Numbered from the stretch's first letter, positions 7,930 through 16,099 are shown. The stretch is 64,000 bases of DNA from Conexibacter woesei Iso977N (GCF_000424625.1 NZ_AUKG01000003.1:124001-188000); one strand, 5' to 3'. Numbers and translations are program-made. The notes: a model not told the origin generated them from the sequence alone.

Positions 7930-8601
7930 CTACGCGGCGCTCACACCCACGCCGATCGGGCAGGAGACGCCCGTGCCGCGCATCGAGCAGTAGCCGCCCG
8001 GGTTCTTCGCGGGCGAGAGGTACTGCTGGTGGTAGTCCTCGGCGTAGTAGAACGGGCGCCCGTCGGCCGCCTCGATCTCGGTCGTGATCTGGCCCTTGCC
8101 GGCGCGCGCGAGCGCGTCGTCGTACTTGCGGCGCGAGGCCTCGGCGGCGGCCGCCTGCTCGTCGCCGACCGTGTAGATCGCCGAGCGGTACTGGGTGCCG
8201 ACGTCGTTGCCCTGGCGCATGCCCTGGGTCGGGTCGTGGACCTCCCAGAACGTCTTCAGGAGCGTGTCGTAGGAGATGACCGTGGGGTCGTAGGCGACGA
8301 GGACGGCCTCGGTGTGGCCGGTCCGGTCGCTGCAGACCTCCTCGTAGGTCGGGTTCGGCGTGCTGCCGCCCTGGTAGCCGACGGCGGTCGAGTGGACGCC
8401 CGGGAGCGACCAGAAGGCACGCTCGGCGCCCCAGAAGCAGCCGAGGCCGAAGTAGGCGACCTCGATGCCGTCGGGGAACGGCGGCGTGAGCGTGGTGCCG
8501 AGAACGGTGTGCGCGTTCGGCACTCGGATGGGGGTCTCGCGACCCGGGAGCGCGGCCTCCGCGCTCGGGACTGACAGGTTCTTCCGTGTCGAGAAAAGCA
8601 T
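7930..8601 (-). CDS. msrA: peptide methionine sulfoxide reductase A
   Basis: The 223-residue protein carries the MsrA signature [13 protein letters not shown] with the nucleophile Cys55, then [54 protein letters not shown] and the C-terminal [11 protein letters not shown]. Resolving cysteines are available near the C-terminus ([16 protein letters not shown]). It repairs the S-epimer of methionine sulfoxide with thioredoxin. The N-terminal 45 residues extend beyond the minimal domain, as in longer MsrA forms. I chose the ATG at 8601; a TTG at 8610 is in frame. Confidence 0.95.
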   Translation of the reverse strand: MLFSTRKNLSVPSAEAALPGRETPIRVPNAHTVLGTTLTPPFPDGIEVAYFGLGCFWGAERAFWSLPGVHSTAVGYQGGSTPNPTYEEVCSDRTGHTEAVLVAYDPTVISYDTLLKTFWEVHDPTQGMRQGNDVGTQYRSAIYTVGDEQAAAAEASRRKYDDALARAGKGQITTEIEAADGRPFYYAEDYHQQYLSPAKNPGGYCSMRGTGVSCPIGVGVSAA

Positions 8602-8680
8602 GTGCTTCAAGGTCTCGCCACGCTGGCAGGGCGTTACAACGGCATCCGGCGGTCGTTTCCGTACACTTCCCGGACCCCTT

Positions 8681-8770
8681 GGAGAGGTGGCCGAGTGGCT
8701 GAAGGCGCTCCCCTGCTAAGGGAGTATGGGGTTTAGAGCTCCATCGAGGGTTCGAATCCCTCCCTCTCCG
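8681..8770 (+). tRNA. tRNA-Ser(GCU)
   Basis: The gene has a GGAGAGG/CCTCTCC acceptor stem, discriminator G, a long variable arm, a GTTCGAATC T-loop and an anticodon loop CTGCTAA giving GCU. CCA is not encoded. Confidence 0.96.
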
Positions 8771-8817
8771 TTCCAGTCCGCACGGTCGACACGGCCGGGC
8801 TAGACTGGTTGCTCGTT

Positions 8818-8891
<74 letters not shown>

Positions 8892-8892
8892 C

Positions 8893-9402
8893 TCAAGAAA
8901 GCCCCGCATTCGCGGGGCTTTCCTCGTTCTCGCGGACGGCGCTCGACGACCTGCCGGAGCAACGCCGGGGCTGCGTGCCAAGCCGATCGGTGACGACTGC
9001 AGCGATGCGCGCTGCTGCAACGTCAGGTTCTTCGTGTTCCCAAACCCGGACCACCTCCCATCCCGCTTGCGTCAGGATCGCGTCGGTTCGCGCGTCGCGC
9101 GCGCGGACTCCGGCGAGCTTCCGAGTCCACCACCCGGCGTTGGCCTTGGGCACACTGCCGTGCTCGGGGCAGAGGTGCCAGAAGCACCCATCGACGAAGA
9201 CGGCGACACGCGCTCGGCGAAACAGGACGTCGATGCGGTGCCGAGGGAGCTCGGGGACCTTGGCATCGACGCGATACCGCAGCCCAAGCCGGTGCAGCGC
9301 GGAACGGAGACGAAGTTCGGGGCCGGTGTCGCGCCGCCGAACCCGCTGCATCCGGATCCGGACCGCGGCTGACGACGCAGGAGGTGCAGGCTCCTGGGAC
9401 AC
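8893..9402 (-). CDS. vsr: very-short-patch mismatch repair endonuclease (Vsr)
   Basis: The 169-residue protein matches Vsr: RMQRVRRRDTGPELRLRSAL, then LPRHRIDVLFRRARVAVFVDGCFWHLCPEH with the metal-binding Asp58 and the FW pair (Phe74, Trp75) that intercalates beside the mismatch, followed by RARDARTDAILTQAGWEVVRVWEHE. Vsr nicks DNA beside the T of a T:G mismatch created when 5-methylcytosine deaminates, so it normally accompanies a C5 methyltransferase, as here. The GTG start at 9402 has an AGGG site and lies 16 bp after the endonuclease stop. The last dozen residues (ENEESPANAGLS) are encoded by the tRNA-Arg terminator hairpin, so the native C-terminus may have been altered at insertion. Confidence 0.9.
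   Translation of the reverse strand: MSQEPAPPASSAAVRIRMQRVRRRDTGPELRLRSALHRLGLRYRVDAKVPELPRHRIDVLFRRARVAVFVDGCFWHLCPEHGSVPKANAGWWTRKLAGVRARDARTDAILTQAGWEVVRVWEHEEPDVAAARIAAVVTDRLGTQPRRCSGRSSSAVRENEESPANAGLS
8898..8921 (+). terminator. terminator of tRNA-Arg, inside the vsr 3' end
   Basis: AAAGCCCCGC (8898-8907), a four-base loop and GCGGGGCTTT (8912-8921) form a perfect 10-bp hairpin followed by a pyrimidine-rich CCTCGTTCTC. It lies 7 bases after the tRNA and is read through in the opposite direction by the last codons of vsr. Confidence 0.8.
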
Positions 9403-9418
9403 GGAGCCCTGTATAGCG

Positions 9419-10372
9419 CTACTTGGCGTGCTCGTTGACGAAGTCGACCAGCCGCTGCGGATCGTGGCCCCAGAAGATGAAGTACCCCTCGTCCTGGAAG
9501 CGCGTCAGAGTCCCTAGGTCGAAGTTGCCGTCGAGCATGATGGCGATCACAACGCTCGCGGACCCGAACTTGTCACGCCAGCGTGAGGCCTTGCCTTCGA
9601 CCTCGCGCGAGACTCGCTTCCAACCGTTCTTCTGGCCGCTGTTGACCTTGCACTCGATCGTCATCAACAGACCGTCGGGGAGTCGGACGGGGACATCGCA
9701 CTTCATCCCGTGAAGAACGCATTCGCTCGTGAACGAGCCCTTGTCGAGATGATCGATCAACTCGATGTGACCGGATTTCCGCCTCAGCGGGCGCTCGACT
9801 TCCGTGAGCCCTGCGTCCGTCGCAAGCACCCGACGAACCTCAGCCTCTTGATCCTTGCTGGCGCTCCCGCGACGCTCGGTGCGGAAGCGCTCGACTGCCA
9901 GCAGCTTGGCTGTTCCATTGATCGCGGCCTTGCGCTCGTCAGGCAACGGCGAGCGGTCTTGAGAAAGCCACGGGAACAGCAGCGGATCGGCCAGCTCTCT
10001 CACCGTGCTGCACACCGCCGGCGCTGCGGCCTTCACCGCTCTCGCGTTTGCTCTGGCGGCGAACGGCCAGCGTGTGACGGTTCGGAAGTCCTCTTCGGAG
10101 ATCGGCGGTCCGGCGGTGTACCGGAGCGCCCGCACGATCTCGGGATGAGCAGCGACGACCTCAGGCCGCAGATCGGTGAGATCGGCGGTGACGGCAAGCG
10201 CCTGGACCAGCTCTTCGCGTGCGTCTGCGAGCTTCGGCCGGTAGGCCGCCGGAATGGCGTGGCGTACTCGCTCGATGAAGATGGACGTCGCTTTCGCGAT
10301 GTCCATCTTGAGCTCGTCCTCCGTGTACTTGAAGTCGCGAACGAGATCCATGGGCGCCAGTGTGACACCCAT
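9419..10372 (-). CDS. XamI-family type II restriction endonuclease
   Basis: The 317-residue protein resembles the XamI family along its length: a helical N-terminal half (KMDIAKATSIFIERVRHAIPAAYR, PEIVRALRYTAGPPISEE, LADPLLFPWLSQ) and a C-terminal nuclease core. The core has CDVPVRL (Asp226), TIECKVNSGQKNGWKR (Glu240 and Lys242, an ExK pair) and an AIMLDGNFDLGTLTRF strand region, fitting a PD-(D/E)xK active site. As I recall, the characterised family member cuts GTCGAC, but the specificity here is unproven. It follows the methyltransferase stop by 26 bp. The ATG at 10372 has GGAG five bases upstream; an in-frame ATG at 10351 is the alternative. Both ATGs lie in the two arms of a perfect inverted repeat that could block translation. 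Confidence 0.78.
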   Translation of the reverse strand: MGVTLAPMDLVRDFKYTEDELKMDIAKATSIFIERVRHAIPAAYRPKLADAREELVQALAVTADLTDLRPEVVAAHPEIVRALRYTAGPPISEEDFRTVTRWPFAARANARAVKAAAPAVCSTVRELADPLLFPWLSQDRSPLPDERKAAINGTAKLLAVERFRTERRGSASKDQEAEVRRVLATDAGLTEVERPLRRKSGHIELIDHLDKGSFTSECVLHGMKCDVPVRLPDGLLMTIECKVNSGQKNGWKRVSREVEGKASRWRDKFGSASVVIAIMLDGNFDLGTLTRFQDEGYFIFWGHDPQRLVDFVNEHAK

Positions 10373-10379
10373 GGATCTC
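10343..10379 (-). promoter_or_regulatory. inverted repeat covering the endonuclease ribosome-binding site and start
   Basis: GAGATCCATGGG (10343-10354) and CCCATGGATCTC (10368-10379) are perfect 12-bp reverse complements with a 13-base spacer. In the minus-strand mRNA the first arm contains part of the GGAG site and the ATG at 10372, and the second contains the in-frame ATG at 10351. A folded stem would hide both starts. Confidence 0.7.
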
Positions 10380-10390
10380 CGTCAACGGAG
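10377..10390. promoter_or_regulatory. palindromic element before the endonuclease gene (copy 1)
   Basis: CTCCGTCAACGGAG has arms CTCCGT and ACGGAG. Thirteen of its bases, TCCGTCAACGGAG, recur exactly at 11654-11666 before the methyltransferase gene. It overlaps the endonuclease ribosome-binding site and the adjacent inverted repeat, so one site could control both. Confidence 0.6.
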
Positions 10391-10398
10391 ACTGCGGC

Positions 10399-11613
10399 TC
10401 AGACCAGCTGCTCGACGCGCTTCGCCCGGCGGCGCAACGTGCCGTTCACGCGGTGCTCCGCGGTCGTGTAACGGATCCGCCTTCGGAAGTTCGCCGGCCA
10501 AGGAGTCGAGGTCGGGCGCTCTCCTCGTTTGAGCGAACCCTCTGCCAGGCTTGCGCGAGCTTCGCGGCCGAGTGCGTGTGCCAGTTCGAACGGAACGGCG
10601 TTGCCGATCTGCCGGAAGCGGCTCGTCAGCGAACCGCTGAAGGCCCAACCGTCTGGGAAGCCCTGGAGGCGTGCACACTCCTGCCAGGTGAGACGTCTGT
10701 GCGTGCCGTCGTCCATCTTGAGCCAGTCTGGGGTCGACGCGGCGCGGATCGTGCGCGATGGTTGATCCCAGGCGGCGATGAAGCCGTCCTGTCGGTAGCC
10801 CCACTGTCCGCTCGGCCGGTTGTTCATCACCTGCCCTCCGACTCGGATACCGCTCCCCGCCTGGACCTCGGCGAGTTTCTCCTGCATCTGCGAGGAGGCC
10901 CAGACCGCATCCCCTTCGCTTTCTGGCAGACCTGCCAGTGCGTCTTTGATGGGTACCCACGGCATCAGCAGGCTGCCCACGTCGAGCGGGTTCTTCGTGT
11001 GCGTTGCAGCGGGCGGCATCGAGGGCAGTCGATGACGCCGTGTCCCAAGCATCACCAGCCGAACTCGCTTCTGAGGGGCGCCGTAGTCGGCCGCGTTCGC
11101 AAGCGCGAAGCTGCACGCGTAACCGGCACTCTCGAACTCGTCTTGAACCAAACGGAGCACGCCGCCGATCTGTCCGTCGGAGTCACGTGCTGTGACAAGA
11201 CCTTGAACGTTCTCGAATAGCACGAAGGCCGGCTTCAAGGCCCGCGCGGTTCGCACGAAGTCGCGGAAGAGCAGACCTCTGGCGTCTGCGATGCCCTGTT
11301 GCTTGCCAGCGCTGCTGAAGCTCTGGCACGGAGGCCCTCCGGCGAGCAGGGAAGGCGCCTTGTCCGAGCCCCAGAGAGTCTTCAGGTCGCCCTTGGTGAG
11401 CTTCGTCAGGTCTGCTCGAGCGATCGTCGCGCCCTCGAGGTAGTGCCGATCCGACCGCTCAATCGGGACTCGTGCTGCTTGCGTCGCCTTGAGGGTCGCG
11501 ACAGCGTCGACGTCGTTGTCGATCGCAAGTCTCGTTTCGAACCCGGCCCGCTCGAGGCCGGCGTCCAAGCCGCCCGCTCCTGCGAAGAGGCTCACCAAAG
11601 TCAACTGCTCCAT
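10399..11613 (-). CDS. DNA (cytosine-5)-methyltransferase
   Basis: The 404-residue enzyme has the C5-MTase motifs in the usual order: motif I SLFAGAGGLDAGL (AdoMet site, residues 8-20), motif IV AGGPPCQSFS with catalytic Cys96, motif VI FENVQG (Glu134), motif VIII QKRVR (181-185), a target-recognition region around 200-310 and the closing LTWQECARLQGFP and FRQIGNAVP (motifs IX-X). An unusual basic tail of about 40 residues follows motif X. It should protect host DNA from the adjacent XamI-family nuclease; Vsr downstream fits with 5-methylcytosine as the product. The start at 11613 has an AAGGGAAGGG site. A longer frame to 11688 would run through the palindromic leader and is less likely. Confidence 0.93.
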   Translation of the reverse strand: MEQLTLVSLFAGAGGLDAGLERAGFETRLAIDNDVDAVATLKATQAARVPIERSDRHYLEGATIARADLTKLTKGDLKTLWGSDKAPSLLAGGPPCQSFSSAGKQQGIADARGLLFRDFVRTARALKPAFVLFENVQGLVTARDSDGQIGGVLRLVQDEFESAGYACSFALANAADYGAPQKRVRLVMLGTRRHRLPSMPPAATHTKNPLDVGSLLMPWVPIKDALAGLPESEGDAVWASSQMQEKLAEVQAGSGIRVGGQVMNNRPSGQWGYRQDGFIAAWDQPSRTIRAASTPDWLKMDDGTHRRLTWQECARLQGFPDGWAFSGSLTSRFRQIGNAVPFELAHALGREARASLAEGSLKRGERPTSTPWPANFRRRIRYTTAEHRVNGTLRRRAKRVEQLV

Positions 11614-11652
11614 CGAGACGCACCCTTCCCTTGGCTCCGGCAGAACGGCAAC

Positions 11653-11666
11653 GTCCGTCAACGGAG
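11653..11666. promoter_or_regulatory. palindromic element before the methyltransferase gene (copy 2)
   Basis: GTCCGTCAACGGAG shares 13 consecutive bases with the element at 10377-10390. It lies 40 bases upstream of the methyltransferase ATG, in the probable 5' leader, and could be an operator for a common regulator such as the methyltransferase itself. Confidence 0.6.
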
Positions 11667-11691
11667 CTGAAGTGGTTCTGAAAGACAAATA

Positions 11692-11705
11692 CGAACATAT
11701 GTTCG
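11692..11705. promoter_or_regulatory. SOS/LexA-type box upstream of the restriction-modification genes
   Basis: CGAACATATGTTCG is a perfect 14-bp palindrome and fits the Gram-positive LexA box CGAAC-N4-GTTCG. On the minus strand it contains TATGTT, a plausible -10 element, and lies 79 bases before the methyltransferase start. LexA bound here should repress the operon; the divergent gene starts at 11897, about 190 bp away. Confidence 0.7.
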
Positions 11706-11896
11706 ATCATGTGAGTGAGGCTAAACGGCGTGTCGGACATGTAGAGCCAGGGGAGCGGGCGCGGCCCTGGCGTGGGCTCGGTCGGCGCGATCATCGGTTC
11801 ACCTCTCTGCTTCTGAGTAGGGCATGCGTCCACGGCCCTCACCGGTCGGACAGTCCTGTTCCACTTCGCTGAAGGAACCCTTACGCTCTTCGGCCG

Positions 11897-14176
11897 ATGA
11901 AGCACGGACGCTCGCTCCCCACGCTCCTGGCTGCCCTCGTCCTGATGGCGCTGACCCTCGCGCTCGCCCAGCCGCAGCGTGCCAGCGCTGCTGGGAGCAT
12001 CGGCGTCAGCATGAACAGCGGCGACCCGACCGAGGGTGGGGCGGTGTCGATCACGGTCTCGGGCAGCGCGGACTCCGGGACCGACTGGTGGGCGGTGGGG
12101 ACGCAGGCGGGCTTCTGCGCCGCGACGGTCGACGGCAACGCCGGCGGCTACGACTTCACCTACGCGCACTACGTGTCGGGCGCGTTCAGCGACAGCACGC
12201 AGTTCACCCCGCCAAACGCGGGCACGTGGACGATCTGCGTCTACCTCGCGAACTCGACGACCGCGGCGCCGAGCGCCGTCGGGCAGACGACGTTCACCGT
12301 GCGCAGGGCGACGGCGACCGTGAACGTCGCGATCAGCGCCGACCCGACGGTCGACCAGTGGTCGACGATCACGATGTCCGGCACCAGCGAGGCGACGCGC
12401 AAGCTCCGCGCGTGGATCACGCCGAGTTCATGCGCGGCCACCTACGCCGGCAACACCGACGGCCAGACCCTGACCTACGGCGCGACGACCGTCGGCCCCG
12501 GCGCCTACAGGACGTCCTACAACTTCCAGACCGGCGCCGCCAACAGCTACACGGTCTGCGCCTACGTCTCCGACCGCGTGAACGACCCGCCCAACGGCTC
12601 CGCGGCCCTGGCCTTCACCGTGCGCGGCCCGCACGAGACGATGGCGATCGGCATCGGCGCCGACCCGCACGAGGACGCCTCCCTCCCGGTCACGATCTCC
12701 GGAGCCGCCGAGCTCGACCGCACGCTCTACGCGGCGCAGATCGCCGGCGGCCCCTGCCCCGCGCACTACAGCGTCACGGCGGCGGACTCGTCCCTGGACT
12801 ACAGCGGCCGCTCGATCAAGGCGGGGAACTACTCCGAGTCCTACACCTACACGCCGCCGGCCGCCGGCCACTACCGGATCTGCGCGTGGCTGGGCAAGAG
12901 CACGAGCTCAGCCGAGCTGGCGACCAGCGTGGAGTTCGACGCCCGCCGCAGCGCCACGGCGTTGTCCATCAACATGGACGGCTCGCCGTACCTGCTCGGC
13001 GCCGGCAGGCGCACCGCGACGATCACCGGCTTCACCGAGGCCTCCGACTACGTCTCGATGGAGTCCCTCGCCGGGACGACGTGCCCGCCGCCGGAGTTCG
13101 GGGTCGACGGCTTCGGCGTCGGCGGCCCGTTCTCGCGCACGATCGCCGTCGACCCGGAGCGCTCCCCGAACTACGTCGTCTGCGCCTACCTCTTCCACGA
13201 CAGGGACGTCTACGCCACCGCCCGCGCGCCGATCAGCGAGCTGGCGGTCCCGGTCCCGGCGATCGGCGAGAACACGCCGAAGGGCATGATCGGCGAGCGC
13301 CGCCCGTCGTTCGCGTGGTCGGCCGGCGCCGGGTTCAGCGACGACCTCGTGCTCTCCGACCGCGACGGGGCGACGCTGTTCGTCGTCGGCAGCGACGGCG
13401 CGTGGGTCCCCACGGACGACGGGACGCCGAGCACCGGCGGCCAGCAGCTCAAGACCCCGGCGGCCGCTTCCCGCAAGGGCTACGAGCGCCTGCCCGGCGC
13501 CGCGACCTACAGGACCGCCGCCGGCAGGACCACGGTCAGGGTCACGCAGCCGCTGCCGCCCGGCGGCTACCGCTGGTCGGTGCAGCGCAGGCGCTCCGAC
13601 GGCGAGACGGCCAGGACGGCGCCGATCGCCTTCAAGATCGCCGGCCCGGACGTCAAGAGGCTCGCGGTCCGGGCGAAGTCGTTCCCGGTCGCCAACAGCA
13701 GGCACCCGGGCCACAGCGAGCTGCGGATCACCACCACGCCGTGGGCCTACGTCCGGATCCAGCTCACGCGCGGCGGCCGCAAGCAGGTCCAGAACCTGCG
13801 CTGGGACGGCTCGGCCAGCCACGCGCTGAGCTTCACCTGGACCTGCAGGGCCGGCGGCGGCGCCTACCGCTACGTCGTCACCGCAAGCGACGACGATGAC
13901 CACAGCTTCACGCGCCACGGCACGATCAGGACGATCTCCCGCGCCCGCTGCGCGTCGCTGCGCGCGGCCGAGCGGCGCAAGGTCGACCGCCGCGTCGCGC
14001 AGCGCCGCGAGCGCCAGGCCGCCGCCGAGCGCCGCCGCGAGGCCGCCGCCCGCGCCAGGGCCCAGCGGCTGGTCGACCAGTGCCACTCGATCGGCGGCGT
14101 GGTCCGCAACTGGGAGTGGTCGGATGGCACGACGTGGCTGCTCTGCGTCACCCCGTCGGGCGCGTTCCCCATGTAG
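11897..14176 (+). CDS. secreted protein with tandem Ig-like repeats and basic C-terminal tail
   Basis: The 759-residue protein starts with a signal peptide (about residues 1-32, ending RASAAG). Four consecutive units of about 110 residues follow, each with a beta-sandwich outline and a late Cys in a conserved strand: YTPPAAGHYRICAWLG, FTPPNAGTWTICVYLA, NSYTVCAYVS, NYVVCAYLF. They are paired with an earlier Cys (AGFCAATVDG, SSCAATYAGN, GGPCPAHYS). Residues 440-600 include the GENTPKGMIGERRPSFAWS region of a different beta domain. The end has a highly charged Arg/Ala helix (RRVAQRRERQAAAERRREAA) before WSDGTTWLLCVTP. TACGCT at 11882-11887 precedes the ATG by 9 bases. It is a surface or wall-associated protein of unknown role. 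Confidence 0.8.
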   Translation: MKHGRSLPTLLAALVLMALTLALAQPQRASAAGSIGVSMNSGDPTEGGAVSITVSGSADSGTDWWAVGTQAGFCAATVDGNAGGYDFTYAHYVSGAFSDSTQFTPPNAGTWTICVYLANSTTAAPSAVGQTTFTVRRATATVNVAISADPTVDQWSTITMSGTSEATRKLRAWITPSSCAATYAGNTDGQTLTYGATTVGPGAYRTSYNFQTGAANSYTVCAYVSDRVNDPPNGSAALAFTVRGPHETMAIGIGADPHEDASLPVTISGAAELDRTLYAAQIAGGPCPAHYSVTAADSSLDYSGRSIKAGNYSESYTYTPPAAGHYRICAWLGKSTSSAELATSVEFDARRSATALSINMDGSPYLLGAGRRTATITGFTEASDYVSMESLAGTTCPPPEFGVDGFGVGGPFSRTIAVDPERSPNYVVCAYLFHDRDVYATARAPISELAVPVPAIGENTPKGMIGERRPSFAWSAGAGFSDDLVLSDRDGATLFVVGSDGAWVPTDDGTPSTGGQQLKTPAAASRKGYERLPGAATYRTAAGRTTVRVTQPLPPGGYRWSVQRRRSDGETARTAPIAFKIAGPDVKRLAVRAKSFPVANSRHPGHSELRITTTPWAYVRIQLTRGGRKQVQNLRWDGSASHALSFTWTCRAGGGAYRYVVTASDDDDHSFTRHGTIRTISRARCASLRAAERRKVDRRVAQRRERQAAAERRREAAARARAQRLVDQCHSIGGVVRNWEWSDGTTWLLCVTPSGAFPM

Positions 14177-14242
14177 CAGACCGACATGTAGGACGTATCG
14201 CTCAACGGCGACTTCACGCCGAAGTGATAAGAACGCATCCTC

Positions 14243-15157
14243 ATGAAGAAGCATCTGCGGTTCGCCGCCATCCTCTCGACCACGGCGATCGCCGCCTCCG
14301 GTCTCGCCGCCTGCGGGTCCAACGACGACAGCAGCACGTCGTCGTCCACGCCCGCGGCCGCGTCCACGACCGCGTCGACGACGCCGTCCACCAGCATCGC
14401 CGTCCCGGACAAGATCAAGTCCAAGGGCACGCTCACCGTCGCCGCCGACGCGTCTTATGCGCCGAACGAGTTCTTCGGCAGCGACGGCAGGACCGTCCAG
14501 GGCATGGACGCCGATCTTGCTCAGGCGATCGGCAGGGAGCTCGGCCTCAGGGTCAGGGTCCAGAACGCCGGCTTCGACGGGATCATCCCGGGCCTTGCTG
14601 CCGGCAAGTTCGACCTCGGCATGTCGTCCTTCACGGACACCAAGGAGCGCGAGAGGACCGTCGACTTCGTCACGTACTTCTCGGCCGGCACGTCCTTCTA
14701 CACGAAGGCCTCCGGTGGCACCGACGTCACCGGCCTCGCCGACCTCTGCGGCAAGACCGTCGCGGTCGAGAAGGGCACGACCCAGGGCGACGACGCCACC
14801 GCCCAGGGCAGGAAGTGCAAGTCCGCCGGCAAGGGCGACGTCAAGGTCTCGACGTTCCCGGACCAGAACGGCGCCAACCTGGCGATCTCCTCGGGCCGCG
14901 CGCAGCTCGGCATGGCCGACTCGCCGGTCGCCGACTACCAGGTCAAGCAGTCCAACGGCCAGTTCAAGACCGTCGGCACGCCCTACGGCACCGCGCCCTA
15001 CGGCATCGCGATCCCGAAGAACTCGGGCCTCGCCGATCCCGTCCTGAAGGCCGTCAAGGAGCTGATCTCCAACGGCCAGTACAAGCAGATCCTCACGAGG
15101 TGGGGCATCGCGGACGGCGCGATCACCGACCCCGTGATCAACGGGGCGACCTCGTAG
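14243..15157 (+). CDS. amino-acid ABC transporter substrate-binding lipoprotein
   Basis: The 304-residue protein has a lipoprotein signal peptide (ASGLAACG, Cys about residue 24), a Ser/Thr-rich linker and a family 3 solute-binding domain. Diagnostic segments are GTLTVAADASYAPNEFF, VQGMDADLAQAIGRELGL, FDGIIPGLAAGKFDLGMSSF, TKERERTVDFVTYFSAG and the lobe II KTVAVEKGTTQ. It should capture a polar or basic amino acid outside the membrane for the permease and ATPase encoded immediately downstream. No ribosome-binding site is evident before the ATG. Confidence 0.93.
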   Translation: MKKHLRFAAILSTTAIAASGLAACGSNDDSSTSSSTPAAASTTASTTPSTSIAVPDKIKSKGTLTVAADASYAPNEFFGSDGRTVQGMDADLAQAIGRELGLRVRVQNAGFDGIIPGLAAGKFDLGMSSFTDTKERERTVDFVTYFSAGTSFYTKASGGTDVTGLADLCGKTVAVEKGTTQGDDATAQGRKCKSAGKGDVKVSTFPDQNGANLAISSGRAQLGMADSPVADYQVKQSNGQFKTVGTPYGTAPYGIAIPKNSGLADPVLKAVKELISNGQYKQILTRWGIADGAITDPVINGATS

Positions 15158-15164
15158 CCGCCTG

Positions 15165-16099
15165 ATGTCCACGACGCAGCAGCCGGCCGGCTCCCCGGAG
15201 CCGGCCGGCGGCGTCACCCCCGGCGCCATCGAGGCGGTCCCGGTCCGGCACCCCGGCCGCTGGGTCGCCGCGCTCGTCGTCGCGGTGATCGCCTTCCTCC
15301 TCGCCAGGTCCGTCATCACCAACCCCCGCTTCGAGTGGGACGTCGTCGGCGACTACCTCTTCGACGCCCGCGTGCTGCGCGGCATCGTCACGACGCTCGA
15401 GCTGACCGTCATCGCGATGGTCATCGGCATCCTCGGCGGGGTGCTGCTGGCGGTCATGCGCCTGTCCCCGAACCCGATGGTGTCGGGCTCGAGCTTCTTC
15501 TACATCTGGATCTTCCGCGGCACGCCGGTCCTGGTCCAGCTGCTGTTCTGGAACTTCATCGCCGCCGTCTACCCGCAGATCACGTTCGGCCTGCCGTTCG
15601 TGCACCTCGACGCCAACGACCTGATCAAGCCGTTCACCGCGGCGATCCTCGGGCTCGGCCTCAACGAGGCGGCCTACATGTCGGAGATCGTGCGCGCCGG
15701 GATCCTCTCGGTCGACGAGGGCCAGGCCGAGGCCGCGCAGGCGCTCGGCATGACGCGCACCCAGACGATGCGCCGGATCGTGCTCCCGCAGGCGATGCGC
15801 GTGATCGTCCCGCCGACCGGCAACGAGATCATCTCGATGCTGAAGACGACGTCGCTGGCGTCGGCGATCGCGGTCACCGAGCTGCTCTACGCCGTCCAGC
15901 TGATCTACGCGCAGAACTACAAGACGATCCCGCTGCTGATCGTCGCGAGCTTCTGGTACCTGCTGGGCACCACGATCCTCTCGATCGGCCAGTACTTCCT
16001 GGAGAGGCGCTTCGGCCGCGGCCGCTCGCGCGCCGAGCAGCTGGGAGTGCGTGCGAGGTTCATGGCGCTCGCGAACCGCGGCGGCGAGCCGCGAGGGGT

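Larger units (their letters stand above)
11459..11794 (-). other. open frame with a good ribosome-binding site spanning the SOS box, doubtful gene
   Basis: An ATG at 11794 preceded by AGAGGTG opens a 111-codon frame (MIAPTEPTPGPRPLPWLYMS ...). The SOS box lies inside it, encoding EHMFV, and its second half overlaps the methyltransferase in another frame. It could be a leader peptide or the remnant of a gene cut by arrival of the island. I see no family and do not treat it as an established gene. Confidence 0.25.

Noticed and set aside
8898-11890. A prophage or integrative element at tRNA-Arg
   Set aside because: No integrase gene and no repeated tRNA 3' end could be seen between 8.9 and 11.9 kb; only the restriction genes support insertion.
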